64,000 nucleotides of DNA from Marinobacter oulmenensis (GTDB lineage: Bacteria; Pseudomonadota; Gammaproteobacteria; Pseudomonadales; Oleiphilaceae). The DNA lies in assembly GCF_014201735.1 (NCBI RefSeq), contig NZ_JACHFE010000003.1:186001-250000 (forward strand), given 5' to 3'. The translations under genes and the position numbers were made by a program. The notes under the pieces were generated by a model. That model was not told where the DNA came from and did not search any database. It saw nothing but the letters and a program-made list of their open reading frames with translations. Each line of letters starts with the position of its first letter. Within the stretch, counting starts at the first letter, position 1. This document shows positions 17,512 to 27,391 of this stretch, piece after piece.

Positions 17512-18548
17512 GCCGCGCCCTCCCTGACCCGAAAGACAATGGCGACGAAGAAGGGAATGCCCACCAGCGCGGTGACGATCCCGACCGGGATCAGCACGCC
17601 ACTGATCAGCACCTTGCTCGCAATGGATGCCAGAGACAGGATAAAGGCCCCGGTCAACGCCGATACCGGGAGCAGGAAGCGGTGATCCTCGCCAATCATC
17701 AGACGCGCGATATGGGGGGCAACCAGACCGACAAACCCGATGACACCGACAAACGAGACCGAGACGCCCGCCAGAAGGCTCACCCTTACCAGCGAGGACA
17801 ACCGCAGGTGTCCGACATCAATACCGAAACTGCGCGCCCGGTCCTCGCCAAGCGTCAGAGCGGTGAGCGACCAGGACCTTCGCATAGCAAAAGGCAAAGA
17901 GGCCAGCAGCAGGGTCGCCAGCACCGCCAGCTTGCTCCATGACGCCCGCCCCAGACTCCCGAGGGTCCAGAACACCAGTTGCTGCAGGGTATCCTGACTG
18001 GCAACAAACTGCAGCAACGCCACCAACGCGTTGAACGCGAAGACCAGGGCGATCCCGAAAAGCACCAGACTCTCCACGCCCAGGCCCCGCCAGCTCGCCA
18101 GTAGCCACAGCAGACACGACGAAGCCAGGGCAAACACGAAGGCATTGGTCGCGACCATGTACTCCTGGGCCAGACCGGGCAGGCCCAGTCCCAACACAAT
18201 CGCCAGGGCAGCGCCGAAGGAGGCCGCCGCAGAAACCCCGAGGGTAAAAGGACTGGCAAGCGGGTTCATCAGTGTGGTCTGCATTTCACAGCCGGACAGA
18301 GCCAGAGCCGCGCCAACCAGTATCGCCATCAAGGCGTAGGGCAGGCGAACGTTCCAGACGATCACCGCCTCCGCCGGCGATACGGTCTCCGGGTGCAGCA
18401 GAATATGCCAGAGCCGGGCGACACTCATGCCCGACGGCCCCGTGGTCACATCAACAGAAACCGCCACAAGGACGCCAAGCATCAGGGCGCCAACAATCAG
18501 CACTCCCCGCCGGAACCTCGCCTGATAGCCGGTTCTGTATGGGCTCAA
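17508..18548 (-). CDS. Iron-siderophore ABC transporter, FecCD-type permease
   Basis: A 346-residue permease with about ten helices of the FecCD/BtuC family (GAALALSGCEMQTTLMNPLASPFTLGVSAAASFGAAL is the conserved first third; FVGLVAPHIARLMIGEDHR is the ATPase-contact loop). Only one permease gene is present, so it should act as a homodimer. It overlaps both neighbours by 4 bases. The inner membrane role is to pass the ferric chelate or iron into the cytoplasm. Confidence 0.93.
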   Translation of the reverse strand: MSPYRTGYQARFRRGVLIVGALMLGVLVAVSVDVTTGPSGMSVARLWHILLHPETVSPAEAVIVWNVRLPYALMAILVGAALALSGCEMQTTLMNPLASPFTLGVSAAASFGAALAIVLGLGLPGLAQEYMVATNAFVFALASSCLLWLLASWRGLGVESLVLFGIALVFAFNALVALLQFVASQDTLQQLVFWTLGSLGRASWSKLAVLATLLLASLPFAMRRSWSLTALTLGEDRARSFGIDVGHLRLSSLVRVSLLAGVSVSFVGVIGFVGLVAPHIARLMIGEDHRFLLPVSALTGAFILSLASIASKVLISGVLIPVGIVTALVGIPFFVAIVFRVREGAA

Positions 18549-19669
18549 CGGGATAGCTCCGTGAACAGTACCCCGGTCTCCGGAATCGGCATGAAGCGGC
18601 GGTAGAATTCCGCCCGGGTGGCGTACGGGTCCAGATTAGGGAAAAGCTCCGGATGCAGCCACCGGGCGAGCGCCTGGACCGCCAGGAAATGTTCCGGGGA
18701 ATCGTAGAAGATGTGCCAGAGCCCGTAGACCCGGCCTTCCCGGACAGACGTCAGCGCCGACGTGGCGTCCCGGTGGGCGACGGCTTCGAGACTCCTGCGG
18801 GCGGCGGCCCGGGTTGCCTGGTATCCGAGCGTGACGCCCCCCTGATCGCCGGCGAACACGCCGGTGGCGATATAAACCTCCGGGTCGCGGGTAAGAATGT
18901 ACTCCGGGTTCAGCGTGCCAAATGGCCCCGGGATCAGTTTGGCCCCGATGTTCTCTCCGCCAGCCAGTGCGATCAGCTCGCCAAGGTTGCCCTCACCGGG
19001 CGAGCCACAACAGTCCCTGAGGCCGGCCAGCATATCGAGGAAGACCGTTGGCCGATGGAACTCCGGGGCTTCCCGCGCACTGTCGAGCACGGAGGCCACC
19101 CGTTTCAGTTGCTGCCGGTAAAACCTGATGAAGGCTTCTGCTTCTTTATCCCGCTCGAGTACCTGTCCCATTGCCCGGATACTCGGTAAGGTGTTTGTCA
19201 GTGGGTGTGCGCTGAAATCCACATAGACAACCGGCACACTGGCTTTTTCCAGTTGTCTGACCGCGGCACTCCCGGAGCCGGGGCCGTGCCCTCCGGTCAC
19301 GGTCAGAAACACCACATCCGGCGCCAGGGCGAGCGCCTTCTCCACGCTGAAGGTCTGGGCGGAACTGCCACCCACCAGGGGAATCTCGGCCATGTCCGGG
19401 AAGCTGCGCTGGAAGGCCTGATAGCCCTGTACATCCAGCATCCGGAAATCCCCCTGCCAGCCGACAACACGCTCGGTAAGATCGCTGCGTTCCAGCAAAG
19501 CCAGGCTGTAGATAAGCCGCCCCTCGCCGAGTAATACCCGTTCCACGTGATCAGGAACCACGACCGTTCGGCCGGTAACATCAACCACCTCCCGGGCTCC
19601 GGCCGACATGGAAAACAGCACCATCAACAACACAAGAATCCGGCTGGCAGAAGCATTCGGACGCCACAT
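18545..19669 (-). CDS. Iron-siderophore ABC transporter, periplasmic binding protein
   Basis: A 374-residue secreted binding protein with a signal peptide at 1-25 (ILVLLMVLFSMSAGA) and a class III (TroA/FhuD-type) fold: VVDVTGRTVVVPDHVERVLLGEGR at the start, LAPDVVFLTV and the late GRVYGLWHIFYDSPEHFLAVQALARWLHPELF. GAGG precedes the ATG at 19669. The cluster has its own receptor and PepSY protein upstream, so it probably binds the same ferric siderophore. Confidence 0.9.
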   Translation of the reverse strand: MWRPNASASRILVLLMVLFSMSAGAREVVDVTGRTVVVPDHVERVLLGEGRLIYSLALLERSDLTERVVGWQGDFRMLDVQGYQAFQRSFPDMAEIPLVGGSSAQTFSVEKALALAPDVVFLTVTGGHGPGSGSAAVRQLEKASVPVVYVDFSAHPLTNTLPSIRAMGQVLERDKEAEAFIRFYRQQLKRVASVLDSAREAPEFHRPTVFLDMLAGLRDCCGSPGEGNLGELIALAGGENIGAKLIPGPFGTLNPEYILTRDPEVYIATGVFAGDQGGVTLGYQATRAAARRSLEAVAHRDATSALTSVREGRVYGLWHIFYDSPEHFLAVQALARWLHPELFPNLDPYATRAEFYRRFMPIPETGVLFTELSR

Positions 19670-19684
19670 ATTCAGATAACCTCG

Positions 19685-20584
19685 TCAGGAATTGGATGAA
19701 CGGTTACGTGTCTTCTTCTGCCACCAGACAGCCAGGCCCGTGGCATAGAGAACGACCAGAAAAACGCCGGCAAGCACAACAAGCGTTTGACCAACCGCGC
19801 CCAGCATCAGTGACGCGTGGATTTCGGAAAACACGGGTTTGAGTGATCGCATGGCTTCCTCACCCGCGAACATCATGGGTACGCATAGCCATACCCCGGT
19901 CACGGCCAGCAGGGTCATGGGCAACCACAGGGCAACGGCACTCAGGTTATGGATATCCCGCCAGCGACGCGCATAGGGTTTGAGGCCAAGACACTGCCAT
20001 CCCGGCAGCAGCGCCCGCCGCCAGCGGTCCGGCCGTTTGCCCCTTGGCCACCACAACCAGACGCCCGATACCAGTGACAGCATCATGACCACGCCCAAAG
20101 AGGCGGCAAGCAGCCGGCCCGCGGGCGGCGGCAGCATCATGGCGGTATGCAGGGACACCACCTTTGACAACCACAGGTCGTCGTAAACGAAAAACCCCCG
20201 GGGCTGCGCGCTGTATGGATCCAGCATGGCCACCCCCATTCCCGGGCGATCTCGCAGGGGGCCAAACACAATCACGTTTTCCGAGGGCAGAAAGCCGCGC
20301 CCTGGCGGCGCCGTTCCCAGGGCGCGCTCAAGTTCCGGGAAAGCACCCAGGGCGGCGGCCTTTAACCGATCCGGGGACGCCGGTGTCGTGGTGGCCCCGG
20401 GGGACTCCATGAGGGTCAGCATCGAGTCCCCAACCTCGGCGCCCAACCAGGACTCCTTGAACACCAGGGCCGCACCCGTCACCCCCTCAAGTGCCAGGAA
20501 CAGCCCCAACCCCAGGGCCAGCCAACGGTGGACGCGCAGCCACACCTGGCGCCTGGCCGACCGCTTTCGTTTTACAGAGCCCAT
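19685..20584 (-). CDS. PepSY-TM membrane protein, probable siderophore-iron reductase
   Basis: A 299-residue protein with four hydrophobic helices (near 20-40, 160-185, 220-240 and 265-285) and PepSY-TM features: RVHRWLALGLGLFLALEGVTGAALVF, the conserved LHTAMMLPPPAG after it, and RRWRDIHNLSAVALWLPMTLLAVTG. The paired histidines in helices suggest haem binding, and relatives beside TonB receptors reduce ferric siderophores in the periplasm or inner membrane. It sits 10 bases after the receptor gene and 15 before the binding protein, inside one operon. Confidence 0.87.
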   Translation of the reverse strand: MGSVKRKRSARRQVWLRVHRWLALGLGLFLALEGVTGAALVFKESWLGAEVGDSMLTLMESPGATTTPASPDRLKAAALGAFPELERALGTAPPGRGFLPSENVIVFGPLRDRPGMGVAMLDPYSAQPRGFFVYDDLWLSKVVSLHTAMMLPPPAGRLLAASLGVVMMLSLVSGVWLWWPRGKRPDRWRRALLPGWQCLGLKPYARRWRDIHNLSAVALWLPMTLLAVTGVWLCVPMMFAGEEAMRSLKPVFSEIHASLMLGAVGQTLVVLAGVFLVVLYATGLAVWWQKKTRNRSSNS

Positions 20585-20594
20585 AGCTGACGCC

Positions 20595-22835
20595 TTAGTA
20601 CTTGGCTCTGACGGTCAGCATCAGGTTTCTCGGCTGTCCGTAGACATTGCCCATGGTGGCCGGACCAAAGTTGGCACTGCCCAACCGGTTGTAGTATTTC
20701 CGGTCAAACAGGTTGTTGATATTCAGGCCCGCCGACCAGTGTTGGTTGATCCTGTATCCGACCCTCATGTCGGCAATCGCAAAACCGCCCTGCTCCACCC
20801 GAACCGGGGGGCGTCCGCCCTCGGAATAGATGTCGGACTGGGCATTCAGACCGGCCCCCACGCTCCAGGCATCCCAGGCACCGGGAAGCCGATAGTTGGT
20901 CCAGAGTTTCAGCAGGTGGCGGGGCGTAAAGGTCCGGTATGGCTGCCCCTCGTTCTCGGGATCATCCAGGTATTCCGAGGTGTTGTAGGTATAGCCGGCA
21001 CCAACCTGCCAGTCCGGTTGCAGTTGTCCATACACCTGAACCTCAACCCCTTCACTTCGGACCTCGCCATCACTGGCATAGCAGCAGTTGTCCACGATGG
21101 GATCAGTGACCGCAATGGCTCGATCGGTTTCCTCGATACGGAACAACGCCAGAGAGGTGTTGAGACGGCCGTCCATGAGTTCACCCTTGATGCCCACCTC
21201 ATAGTTGGCACCGACCACCGGTGGCAGGGAATTGCCGTTAACGTCCTTTCGATTGCTCTGAACCTCGAAGATATCGGCATAGCTGGCATAGGCGGCCCAG
21301 TCCTCCGTGAGCTCATAGACCAGGCCAAGATAGGGGGTAAATTCGTGGTCCTGATCATAATCGGAGCTGACCTCGCCAGTGGCGAGATTCTTCGAGCGGG
21401 TGTCCCACCAACTGACACGCCCTCCGGCAATCACGGTCAGAGGATCCGTCAGCGACAGGCGCAGGGTTCCGTAGATGCCTTTCTGTCGGGTCTCGGTACT
21501 GGATTCGTCCCCCCAGACAGGCGCCCCGGGATCGGCGATGGAGGACGGGTGGAAATTAAACACATCAACGGGCGTGCCGCCAAACCCGGGCAACTGGCCG
21601 CGGTTTGAACGGGCATCACGGTCATACCAGTTGGCCCCCAGAACCGCCTCGTGGGTCTGCCCGAAAGCGTCAAAGCGACCATCCAGATAGGCATCCAGGG
21701 CCAACTGCTCATTGTCATAGGCATTGGCACCGCCCATCATCATCGGCCCGGTCAGGGAGCCCCTGTCCACCGCGCCGCGGGTATAGGCGTATTTCAGTTC
21801 ACTGGTTTCGTCGTCGTAGACAGCGCTGAGCTTCAGCCGCCAGTTCCGGCTCAGGGCATGTTCCAGCTCCGCGAAGACCTGGGTCGTCTCGAAATCCCAG
21901 TAGGTCCACGGAGTGGACAAAAACGTATCCCGTGACAGATCCAGGTCGCCACCGTCGCTGTATCTGGGCAGGCCGCCAAAAGGCGGTGTCCAGTCCCGTT
22001 TCTGGTACCCGGCCCCCAGGGTGAACAGCGTGCGCTCACCCAGGTCACTCTCGACAATGCCGTAAAGGGCGTGCCGCTCGCCCTCCACATAATCGATGTG
22101 GGACTCACGGTCGTCCCAGGCGCCGGCAATGCGCCCACGCACACTGCCGCTCTGGTTCAGCGGCGAACTGTAATCAAGCTCGATGCGTTGATTATTCCAG
22201 GAACCAAGGCCCGCAGACGCACGGAAAGCCGGCTCCGCACCCGGCCGCTTGCGCACCAGATTGATCACACCGCCCGGCTGGCCGGCGCCGTTAAACAGCC
22301 CGGCCGCCCCCCGCAGCACTTCAACATGGTCGAACATCAGCATGTCGGGCTGGGACCAGGAGGCTCCGCCAGTCTGGATGGGAACACCGTCATACTGAAA
22401 ATACTGCACCGGATACCCCCGGGAATAGAAGGCGGGAATGATCGCGGTCCCTGACTGATCGACCGTTATACCCGGGGTCTTGGCCATCACCTCATCAAGA
22501 CTGGTCAGGTTCTGGTCCTCAATCTGCTGTCGGGTGATGACGGTGATGGATTGCGGGGTCTCTTTACGCGACGCTGCGCCCTTTGACCCGACGGACGCCG
22601 AAGGCGTGGAATACTGTCCCGTGCCTTCGGTCTGGAAACTCGGCATGGCACTGCCCTTCACCTCGATGGCGGGCAGTTCATAGGAAGAGCCGGATTGCCC
22701 GGCCTCGTCGCTCGATTGTGCAGAGACCGGCAACGCGGCGGTGGCGCAGGACAACACCAAAGCAGACACACTGACCGGCCGAAAGCCTGGTGAATGCCCC
22801 AAAAAGGAAGAGCGAACAGAAAAAACGGATATCAT
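20595..22835 (-). CDS. TonB-dependent ferric siderophore receptor (FpvA/FhuE-like)
   Basis: A 746-residue outer membrane receptor: signal peptide ending near SAQS, plug domain (ETPQSITVITRQQIEDQNLTSLDEVMAKTPGI; VEVLRGAAGLFNGAGQPGGVINLVRKRP) and a 22-strand barrel ending in an aromatic-type strand (RNLMLTVRAKY). Plug wording is typical of the hydroxamate/pyoverdine receptor class, without an N-terminal signalling domain. A Fur box lies 17 bases upstream of the ATG. It heads an operon with PepSY, binding protein, permease and ATPase. Which siderophore it takes is not readable. Confidence 0.93.
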   Translation of the reverse strand: MISVFSVRSSFLGHSPGFRPVSVSALVLSCATAALPVSAQSSDEAGQSGSSYELPAIEVKGSAMPSFQTEGTGQYSTPSASVGSKGAASRKETPQSITVITRQQIEDQNLTSLDEVMAKTPGITVDQSGTAIIPAFYSRGYPVQYFQYDGVPIQTGGASWSQPDMLMFDHVEVLRGAAGLFNGAGQPGGVINLVRKRPGAEPAFRASAGLGSWNNQRIELDYSSPLNQSGSVRGRIAGAWDDRESHIDYVEGERHALYGIVESDLGERTLFTLGAGYQKRDWTPPFGGLPRYSDGGDLDLSRDTFLSTPWTYWDFETTQVFAELEHALSRNWRLKLSAVYDDETSELKYAYTRGAVDRGSLTGPMMMGGANAYDNEQLALDAYLDGRFDAFGQTHEAVLGANWYDRDARSNRGQLPGFGGTPVDVFNFHPSSIADPGAPVWGDESSTETRQKGIYGTLRLSLTDPLTVIAGGRVSWWDTRSKNLATGEVSSDYDQDHEFTPYLGLVYELTEDWAAYASYADIFEVQSNRKDVNGNSLPPVVGANYEVGIKGELMDGRLNTSLALFRIEETDRAIAVTDPIVDNCCYASDGEVRSEGVEVQVYGQLQPDWQVGAGYTYNTSEYLDDPENEGQPYRTFTPRHLLKLWTNYRLPGAWDAWSVGAGLNAQSDIYSEGGRPPVRVEQGGFAIADMRVGYRINQHWSAGLNINNLFDRKYYNRLGSANFGPATMGNVYGQPRNLMLTVRAKY

Positions 22836-22851
22836 TGCCTACCCCAGAATG

Positions 22852-22870
22852 TTAATGAGAATAATTATTA
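22852..22870. promoter_or_regulatory. Fur box upstream of the FpvA/FhuE-like receptor
   Basis: TTAATGAGAATAATTATTA is close to the 19-base Fur consensus and nearly palindromic. It lies just upstream of the receptor start at 22835. Confidence 0.8.
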
Positions 22871-22931
22871 ACGATATCCAGTAGGGACAACGACCGCTTC
22901 AGATTGATGCGCTATTTCTTTCGTTTTTCGG

Positions 22932-23780
22932 TCAACCTGCAAGGCGGCTTGGGGGAAAACCGTAAACCTTGCGAAAGAGGGTGGAGAAATGGGGAATGGC
23001 GTAGCCAACAAAGGAGGCCACCTCGGACACCGAGTACTCCCCTGTGGCCAGCATGCTGTAGGCTTCCTGCAGGCGGTATCGCTGGATGAATGCAAACACA
23101 CTCATCCCGAATACCTGGCGAAAATCCACGGACAGCTTCTTGGTATTGGTACCGGCCCGTCGGGCCAGTTCCGCCAGCGATAGCGGGTTCTGGTAATGCT
23201 CAATGGCAAGCTCCCGAACATGATGCACACGTTCGATATCCATCCGGTTGAGACGACGCCCCGGTTCAACGCCCTCACCCAGCAGGTTATTGACCGCCGT
23301 CGCGGCCAGTTCCAGTCCCTTGCCGGCAAGATAGACGTCACGCACGCCCCCCTGGAACGGACACGCCATGGCCTGGGCCGCAATCGCCTTGATGGCGGGA
23401 GTCATGGGTTGTTTCAGAACCTGAATGCCCCTCTGGGTGTGGAGACGCCCCCGACGGCATTGAGCCATCATTTCCAGATTGAAACCGTTACGGCGTGCAC
23501 TCACCCAGTCCAGGCCGACCCGCAGGCTTCGCTGCAGCCGATGGGCAACGAGATAATCGCTGCCATCCTGCCCGCCTTCAGAGATCACCAGATAGACAGA
23601 CGAATTATCGATATCAAAAGGCCTGCTGCCATTAACCCGGGCCTGTCGACAGCCATCCAGCGAGACAATGACCTGCAATCCCTCAAATACCGGGCCCTGT
23701 TCGATCACTGCGTGATCGGGAGTAAAGGTACTCGCCGACATCGTCAAATCGGTTGCAAATTGCCGGGACCAGACACCCAC
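22932..23780 (-). CDS. AraC-family siderophore regulator (PchR/YbtA-like)
   Basis: A 282-residue regulator with two C-terminal helix-turn-helix motifs (SLAELARRAGTNTKKLSVDFRQVFG; SVSEVASFVGYAIPHFSTLFRKVYGFPP), in the branch of PchR and YbtA, which respond to the ferric siderophore and activate receptor genes. The start is taken as the GTG at 23780, with GAGGTG eight bases upstream; ATG 23741 would remove 13 residues and has no visible ribosome site. A Fur box immediately upstream suggests iron repression. It sits between two receptor operons and could control either. Confidence 0.87.
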   Translation of the reverse strand: MGVWSRQFATDLTMSASTFTPDHAVIEQGPVFEGLQVIVSLDGCRQARVNGSRPFDIDNSSVYLVISEGGQDGSDYLVAHRLQRSLRVGLDWVSARRNGFNLEMMAQCRRGRLHTQRGIQVLKQPMTPAIKAIAAQAMACPFQGGVRDVYLAGKGLELAATAVNNLLGEGVEPGRRLNRMDIERVHHVRELAIEHYQNPLSLAELARRAGTNTKKLSVDFRQVFGMSVFAFIQRYRLQEAYSMLATGEYSVSEVASFVGYAIPHFSTLFRKVYGFPPSRLAG

Positions 23781-23794
23781 GTTTTCACACCTCT

Positions 23795-23813
23795 AAAATG
23801 AGAATGATTATCA
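23795..23813. promoter_or_regulatory. Fur box upstream of the PchR-like regulator
   Basis: AAAATGAGAATGATTATCA matches the Fur consensus closely. It lies between the ABC gene stop (23856) and the regulator start (23780), implying a separate iron-controlled promoter for the regulator. Confidence 0.82.
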
Positions 23814-23855
23814 ATATATGTTCAGCCACCCGCGCTGTCAATTTCCGCCCCGGGA

Positions 23856-25628
23856 TCACAGGGGCTGGGGGACAGGCTCAGAGACCCCGTCGAAACCAAT
23901 CTGCCAGTCTTCAGCCCGCTGTTGTTGCTGCCAAAGATGCGCATACAGGCCCTTCCGTGCCATCAACGTGTCATGGCAGCCAGCCTCCACCAGGCTTCCG
24001 TGATCAAGAACCAGGATTCTGTCCGCGTCCCGGATCGTCTTCAGTCGATGGGCAATAATGACGACGGTGCGGCCCCGGGCCAGGTTACTGATGGCCCGCT
24101 GGATCTCGCGTTCAGCGGAAGGATCGACACTGGCAGTCGCCTCATCCAGCAGCAGGATGGGGGCATTTCTCAGCAAGGCGCGGGCAATGGACAGGCGCTG
24201 GCGCTCACCTCCGGAGAGCGACCCGCCATTTTCATCCAGCACGGTGTCATAGCCATTGGGCAAAGCCCGGATAAAGTCGTCGGCGTAGGCCTGTCTCGCT
24301 GCCGCAACGACTTCGTCAAAGGAGGCGTCCGGCCTGCCCAGGCGCAGATTGTCCATGACCGTACCGGAAAACAGGACAACATCCTGGAACACCATGGCCA
24401 CTTGCTGATAGAGCGTATCCCGGCTCATATCACGCACATCCACTCCGCCAATGCGAACACGGCCGGTGTCAACGTCCCACAGGCGGGCAATCAGGTGAAC
24501 CAGGGTGGTCTTCCCGGCGCCGCTCGGCCCGACCACCGCCGTCAGAGCGTTGGCGGGAATCTCGCAACTCAGGTGTTTCAACACAGGCTGGTCGTCGTAA
24601 CCAAAGCTGACCTGCTCAAACTCGATGCTCTGGTCAACCGGCACGGCAGGTGACGATGGCTCCGGCATAACCGGCTGTTCCAGCAGTTCCTCAATGCGCG
24701 CCATGGCCCGGCTGGCAAACCGCAACAGCAGCGTGGATAGCCCAACCTCGAAGAGTTGCCGGTAAACGGGCAGGGCCAGCACCAGGAACGTCACCAGGTC
24801 GGCAGTTCCGATGGCATCGTTGCCCAGCCAGCCGGCTCCCGCCACCAGTATCAGGAGGTAGCCCAACTCCAACACAAAACCGAAAGCCACCAGCCAGGGC
24901 GCAGGCCGGGATTCCGCCTCCAGTTGCGCAAGATGATGCTCGTTCAGGATCGACTCAAGCCGGTTCCATGCCCAGCCAAACCGACCAAACCCGCGAATAG
25001 CGGCAATGCCCTGAATATACTCCTGAACCGCAGCCTGGGCGTGGGATCCCGCCGCCATCAGGCGCGGTCCAGTCCGGCTCAGCACCTTCTGGGTCAGGTA
25101 CAGCGTCATTAACGCGAAGGGGATGGTAATGAGGGTGACCAGCGCCAGTTGGACATCAAGGGTAAACAGAAAGAGCAATAGAAAAACCGGCACCAGCAAG
25201 CCGGATACAAACACCCCCAGAAAATGCGACCAGATGTGTTCCACCAGTTCCAGGTCAGAGGTCAGCCGGGCCCCCAGGTCACCGCCCCGCTGCTGGCCAA
25301 ACCAACCCAGCGGAACCCGCCCCAGGTGGTCCGCCACCCGCAACCGGGCTTCGGCCATCATGGCATAGGCGCCACTGAACACCAGTGGCATGCCGCGCAC
25401 ACCGGCCAGTATGCGTAAGACCACCGACAGCACCATCAGGGCAGCAAAGGACAGCACCTCCACGCCGGTGAGTGATCCGTCAAAAAGGCCGGCCAGGAGA
25501 TAATAGACAAAGACGTAAGGCAGAGCCGTAAAGAAGGCCTCAACCATGATCCAGGCAAGCCCCCTGGCCAGCCTTGGATCGCGTTGTCCGGAAAGCCGGA
25601 ATCCCGCCTGCATGAGTTCCCGGATCAT
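23856..25628 (-). CDS. ABC transporter, fused membrane-ATPase (YbtQ/PchI-like)
   Basis: A 590-residue half-transporter of the exporter fold: six helices over the first ~310 residues, then an ATPase with Walker A GPSGAGKTT, signature LSGGERQRLSIARALL and Walker B ILLLDEATASVD. The start ATG 25628 overlaps the stop of the partner gene by 4 bases, so the two form a heterodimer pair. In Yersinia YbtPQ and Pseudomonas PchHI, this pair, although exporter-like, works in importing ferric siderophore. The neighbours (MFS, FyuA-like receptor, AraC) match that arrangement. Confidence 0.9.
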   Translation of the reverse strand: MIRELMQAGFRLSGQRDPRLARGLAWIMVEAFFTALPYVFVYYLLAGLFDGSLTGVEVLSFAALMVLSVVLRILAGVRGMPLVFSGAYAMMAEARLRVADHLGRVPLGWFGQQRGGDLGARLTSDLELVEHIWSHFLGVFVSGLLVPVFLLLFLFTLDVQLALVTLITIPFALMTLYLTQKVLSRTGPRLMAAGSHAQAAVQEYIQGIAAIRGFGRFGWAWNRLESILNEHHLAQLEAESRPAPWLVAFGFVLELGYLLILVAGAGWLGNDAIGTADLVTFLVLALPVYRQLFEVGLSTLLLRFASRAMARIEELLEQPVMPEPSSPAVPVDQSIEFEQVSFGYDDQPVLKHLSCEIPANALTAVVGPSGAGKTTLVHLIARLWDVDTGRVRIGGVDVRDMSRDTLYQQVAMVFQDVVLFSGTVMDNLRLGRPDASFDEVVAAARQAYADDFIRALPNGYDTVLDENGGSLSGGERQRLSIARALLRNAPILLLDEATASVDPSAEREIQRAISNLARGRTVVIIAHRLKTIRDADRILVLDHGSLVEAGCHDTLMARKGLYAHLWQQQQRAEDWQIGFDGVSEPVPQPL

Positions 25629-27391
25629 GCCTCTGCTCCTGTCGTTGATCCCAGAGTCCACTGGCGGGCCTGCTGGTCTGCGGCCCACAACCGGCGATAG
25701 GCCTCGCAGGTCGCCAGCAATTGCTCATGCCGGCCACAACCGACAACCCGCCCTTCGTCCATCACCACAATCCGGTCGGCGTGCCTGATGGTGGCCAGCC
25801 GGTGCGCGATCATCAGCACGGTGCGATTCCGGCACAGGCGGTTAAGGGCCTGCTGGATATAAACCTCGTTATCCGCGTCAATACTGGCGGTCGCTTCATC
25901 CAGCAGCAGTATCGGCGCATCCTTGAGCAGGGCCCGGGCAATGGAGATCCGCTGGCGCTCGCCGCCCGACAGGCGGGCACCCCGTTCACCAATGTCGGTG
26001 TCATAGCCCTCGGGGAGCCCGGCAATAAAGTCATGGGCACGGGCGGCCCGGGCCGCCTGTTCGATGTCTTCATCCGAGGCCGATGGCCGGGCCATCCGCA
26101 GGTTGTCACGAACGCTGCCGTAAAACAGGAAGACCTCCTGCAGCACCACACCGAATCGCTGGAGCAATTCATCCAGGGGCCACTCCCGGATCTCCCGGCC
26201 ACCCACCAGGATTTCACCCCGCTGGTATTCATAAAGCCGGCCAACGACGCTCAACAGGGTACTTTTGCCAGCGCCACTGGCTCCAACAATCGCCGTCAGT
26301 TGCCCGGCTGACGCGGTAAAACTGACCCCATCCAGCACCCAGTTGTCGTGATAGCGCTGGCTGACATTACGGAACTCAATCGCCAGGTCCGTTGCCGGAA
26401 GGCCGTCTGCGTGGGCCTGCTGCAAAGGAGGAGCCTCGAGGATGTCTCCGATTCGCTTCAGAGCCTCCTGGCGTTGTGCCTGTTCACCGACAGCGAAGGT
26501 CAGACGCAGCAGGGGGGACAGAACCGTGGGCGCCACCAGAAGAAACAGCACCAGTGTGGATAGTTCCAGATCCTGGTTCAGTGCGCGCCAGGCGCCCCAA
26601 GGCGCAACAATAACCAGGCCGGAGCCCAGGAGCGCGACAAACACCACCCAAGCACCCGAAGACTGGCGGGCAAAACCCGAAACCCAGTCAACGGCGCCCC
26701 GGATCGCCCGGGCCAGTTCGCCAAAGGAGCGGGCACTGAGGCCATAGGTCTTGATCAGGTGGATGCCCCGAATGTACTCACTGACCTGACCGGCGATGCG
26801 TTGCTGGAGTTCGCTCCACTGGCGCATGCGTTCGCCGCTGCCACGCATGAACCACCACTGCCCCAGCAGCGCCAGGGGCAACGGGGCGACCGCCGCCAGC
26901 CCCAATGGCCAGTCGACCGCCATCAGGAGGGCGGCAGCCAGCACCGGCACCGTGGCCGAGGCGGCAATGTCCGGCAACATGTGAGCGAAGAAGCCTTCCA
27001 TACTATTGGCATCGTCGTTAACCACACGCCGGAGGGGGCCGCTGCCCCGACCGCTGAAGAATGACAGCGGAACCTCGCCGAGCCGGCGGACCATGGCCAG
27101 CTTCAGGCGGTGCTGGATTCGGAAGGCGCCCTTGTGCGCCTGCACATGGGAGACGGCCATCAGCGCCCAACGCAGCATCAACACCAGGGCAATCAACGCT
27201 ATCTGCTGCCAGATGAACGTCATCGACGGAGACACGCCTTCCAGCTCAACCACCATGCGATAGATCAGCCACAGGGGCAGGATACTCAGGCCTGCCGCCA
27301 ACATGGCACAGACAATCGAAACGGCAACAGGGCCAGGTGCCAGCCCCAGTAGTCGGGTCAGGCTCAACGGTGTTACGGGGTCCGGCGTCAT
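25625..27391 (-). CDS. ABC transporter, fused membrane-ATPase (YbtP/PchH-like)
   Basis: A 588-residue partner of the gene at 23856: six N-terminal helices, then Walker A GASGAGKST, signature LSGGERQRISIARALL, Walker B ILLLDEATASID and H-loop IAHRLATIR. The start overlaps the MFS stop (TAATG) and its own end overlaps the next gene by 4 bases, so three genes are coupled. Both ATPase sites look intact, unlike many heterodimeric exporters with one degenerate site. Confidence 0.9.
   Translation of the reverse strand: MTPDPVTPLSLTRLLGLAPGPVAVSIVCAMLAAGLSILPLWLIYRMVVELEGVSPSMTFIWQQIALIALVLMLRWALMAVSHVQAHKGAFRIQHRLKLAMVRRLGEVPLSFFSGRGSGPLRRVVNDDANSMEGFFAHMLPDIAASATVPVLAAALLMAVDWPLGLAAVAPLPLALLGQWWFMRGSGERMRQWSELQQRIAGQVSEYIRGIHLIKTYGLSARSFGELARAIRGAVDWVSGFARQSSGAWVVFVALLGSGLVIVAPWGAWRALNQDLELSTLVLFLLVAPTVLSPLLRLTFAVGEQAQRQEALKRIGDILEAPPLQQAHADGLPATDLAIEFRNVSQRYHDNWVLDGVSFTASAGQLTAIVGASGAGKSTLLSVVGRLYEYQRGEILVGGREIREWPLDELLQRFGVVLQEVFLFYGSVRDNLRMARPSASDEDIEQAARAARAHDFIAGLPEGYDTDIGERGARLSGGERQRISIARALLKDAPILLLDEATASIDADNEVYIQQALNRLCRNRTVLMIAHRLATIRHADRIVVMDEGRVVGCGRHEQLLATCEAYRRLWAADQQARQWTLGSTTGAEA

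Noticed and set aside
20226..21608. A 460-codon open frame on the plus strand
   Set aside because: Antisense to the TonB receptor and PepSY genes, which are clear on the minus strand.
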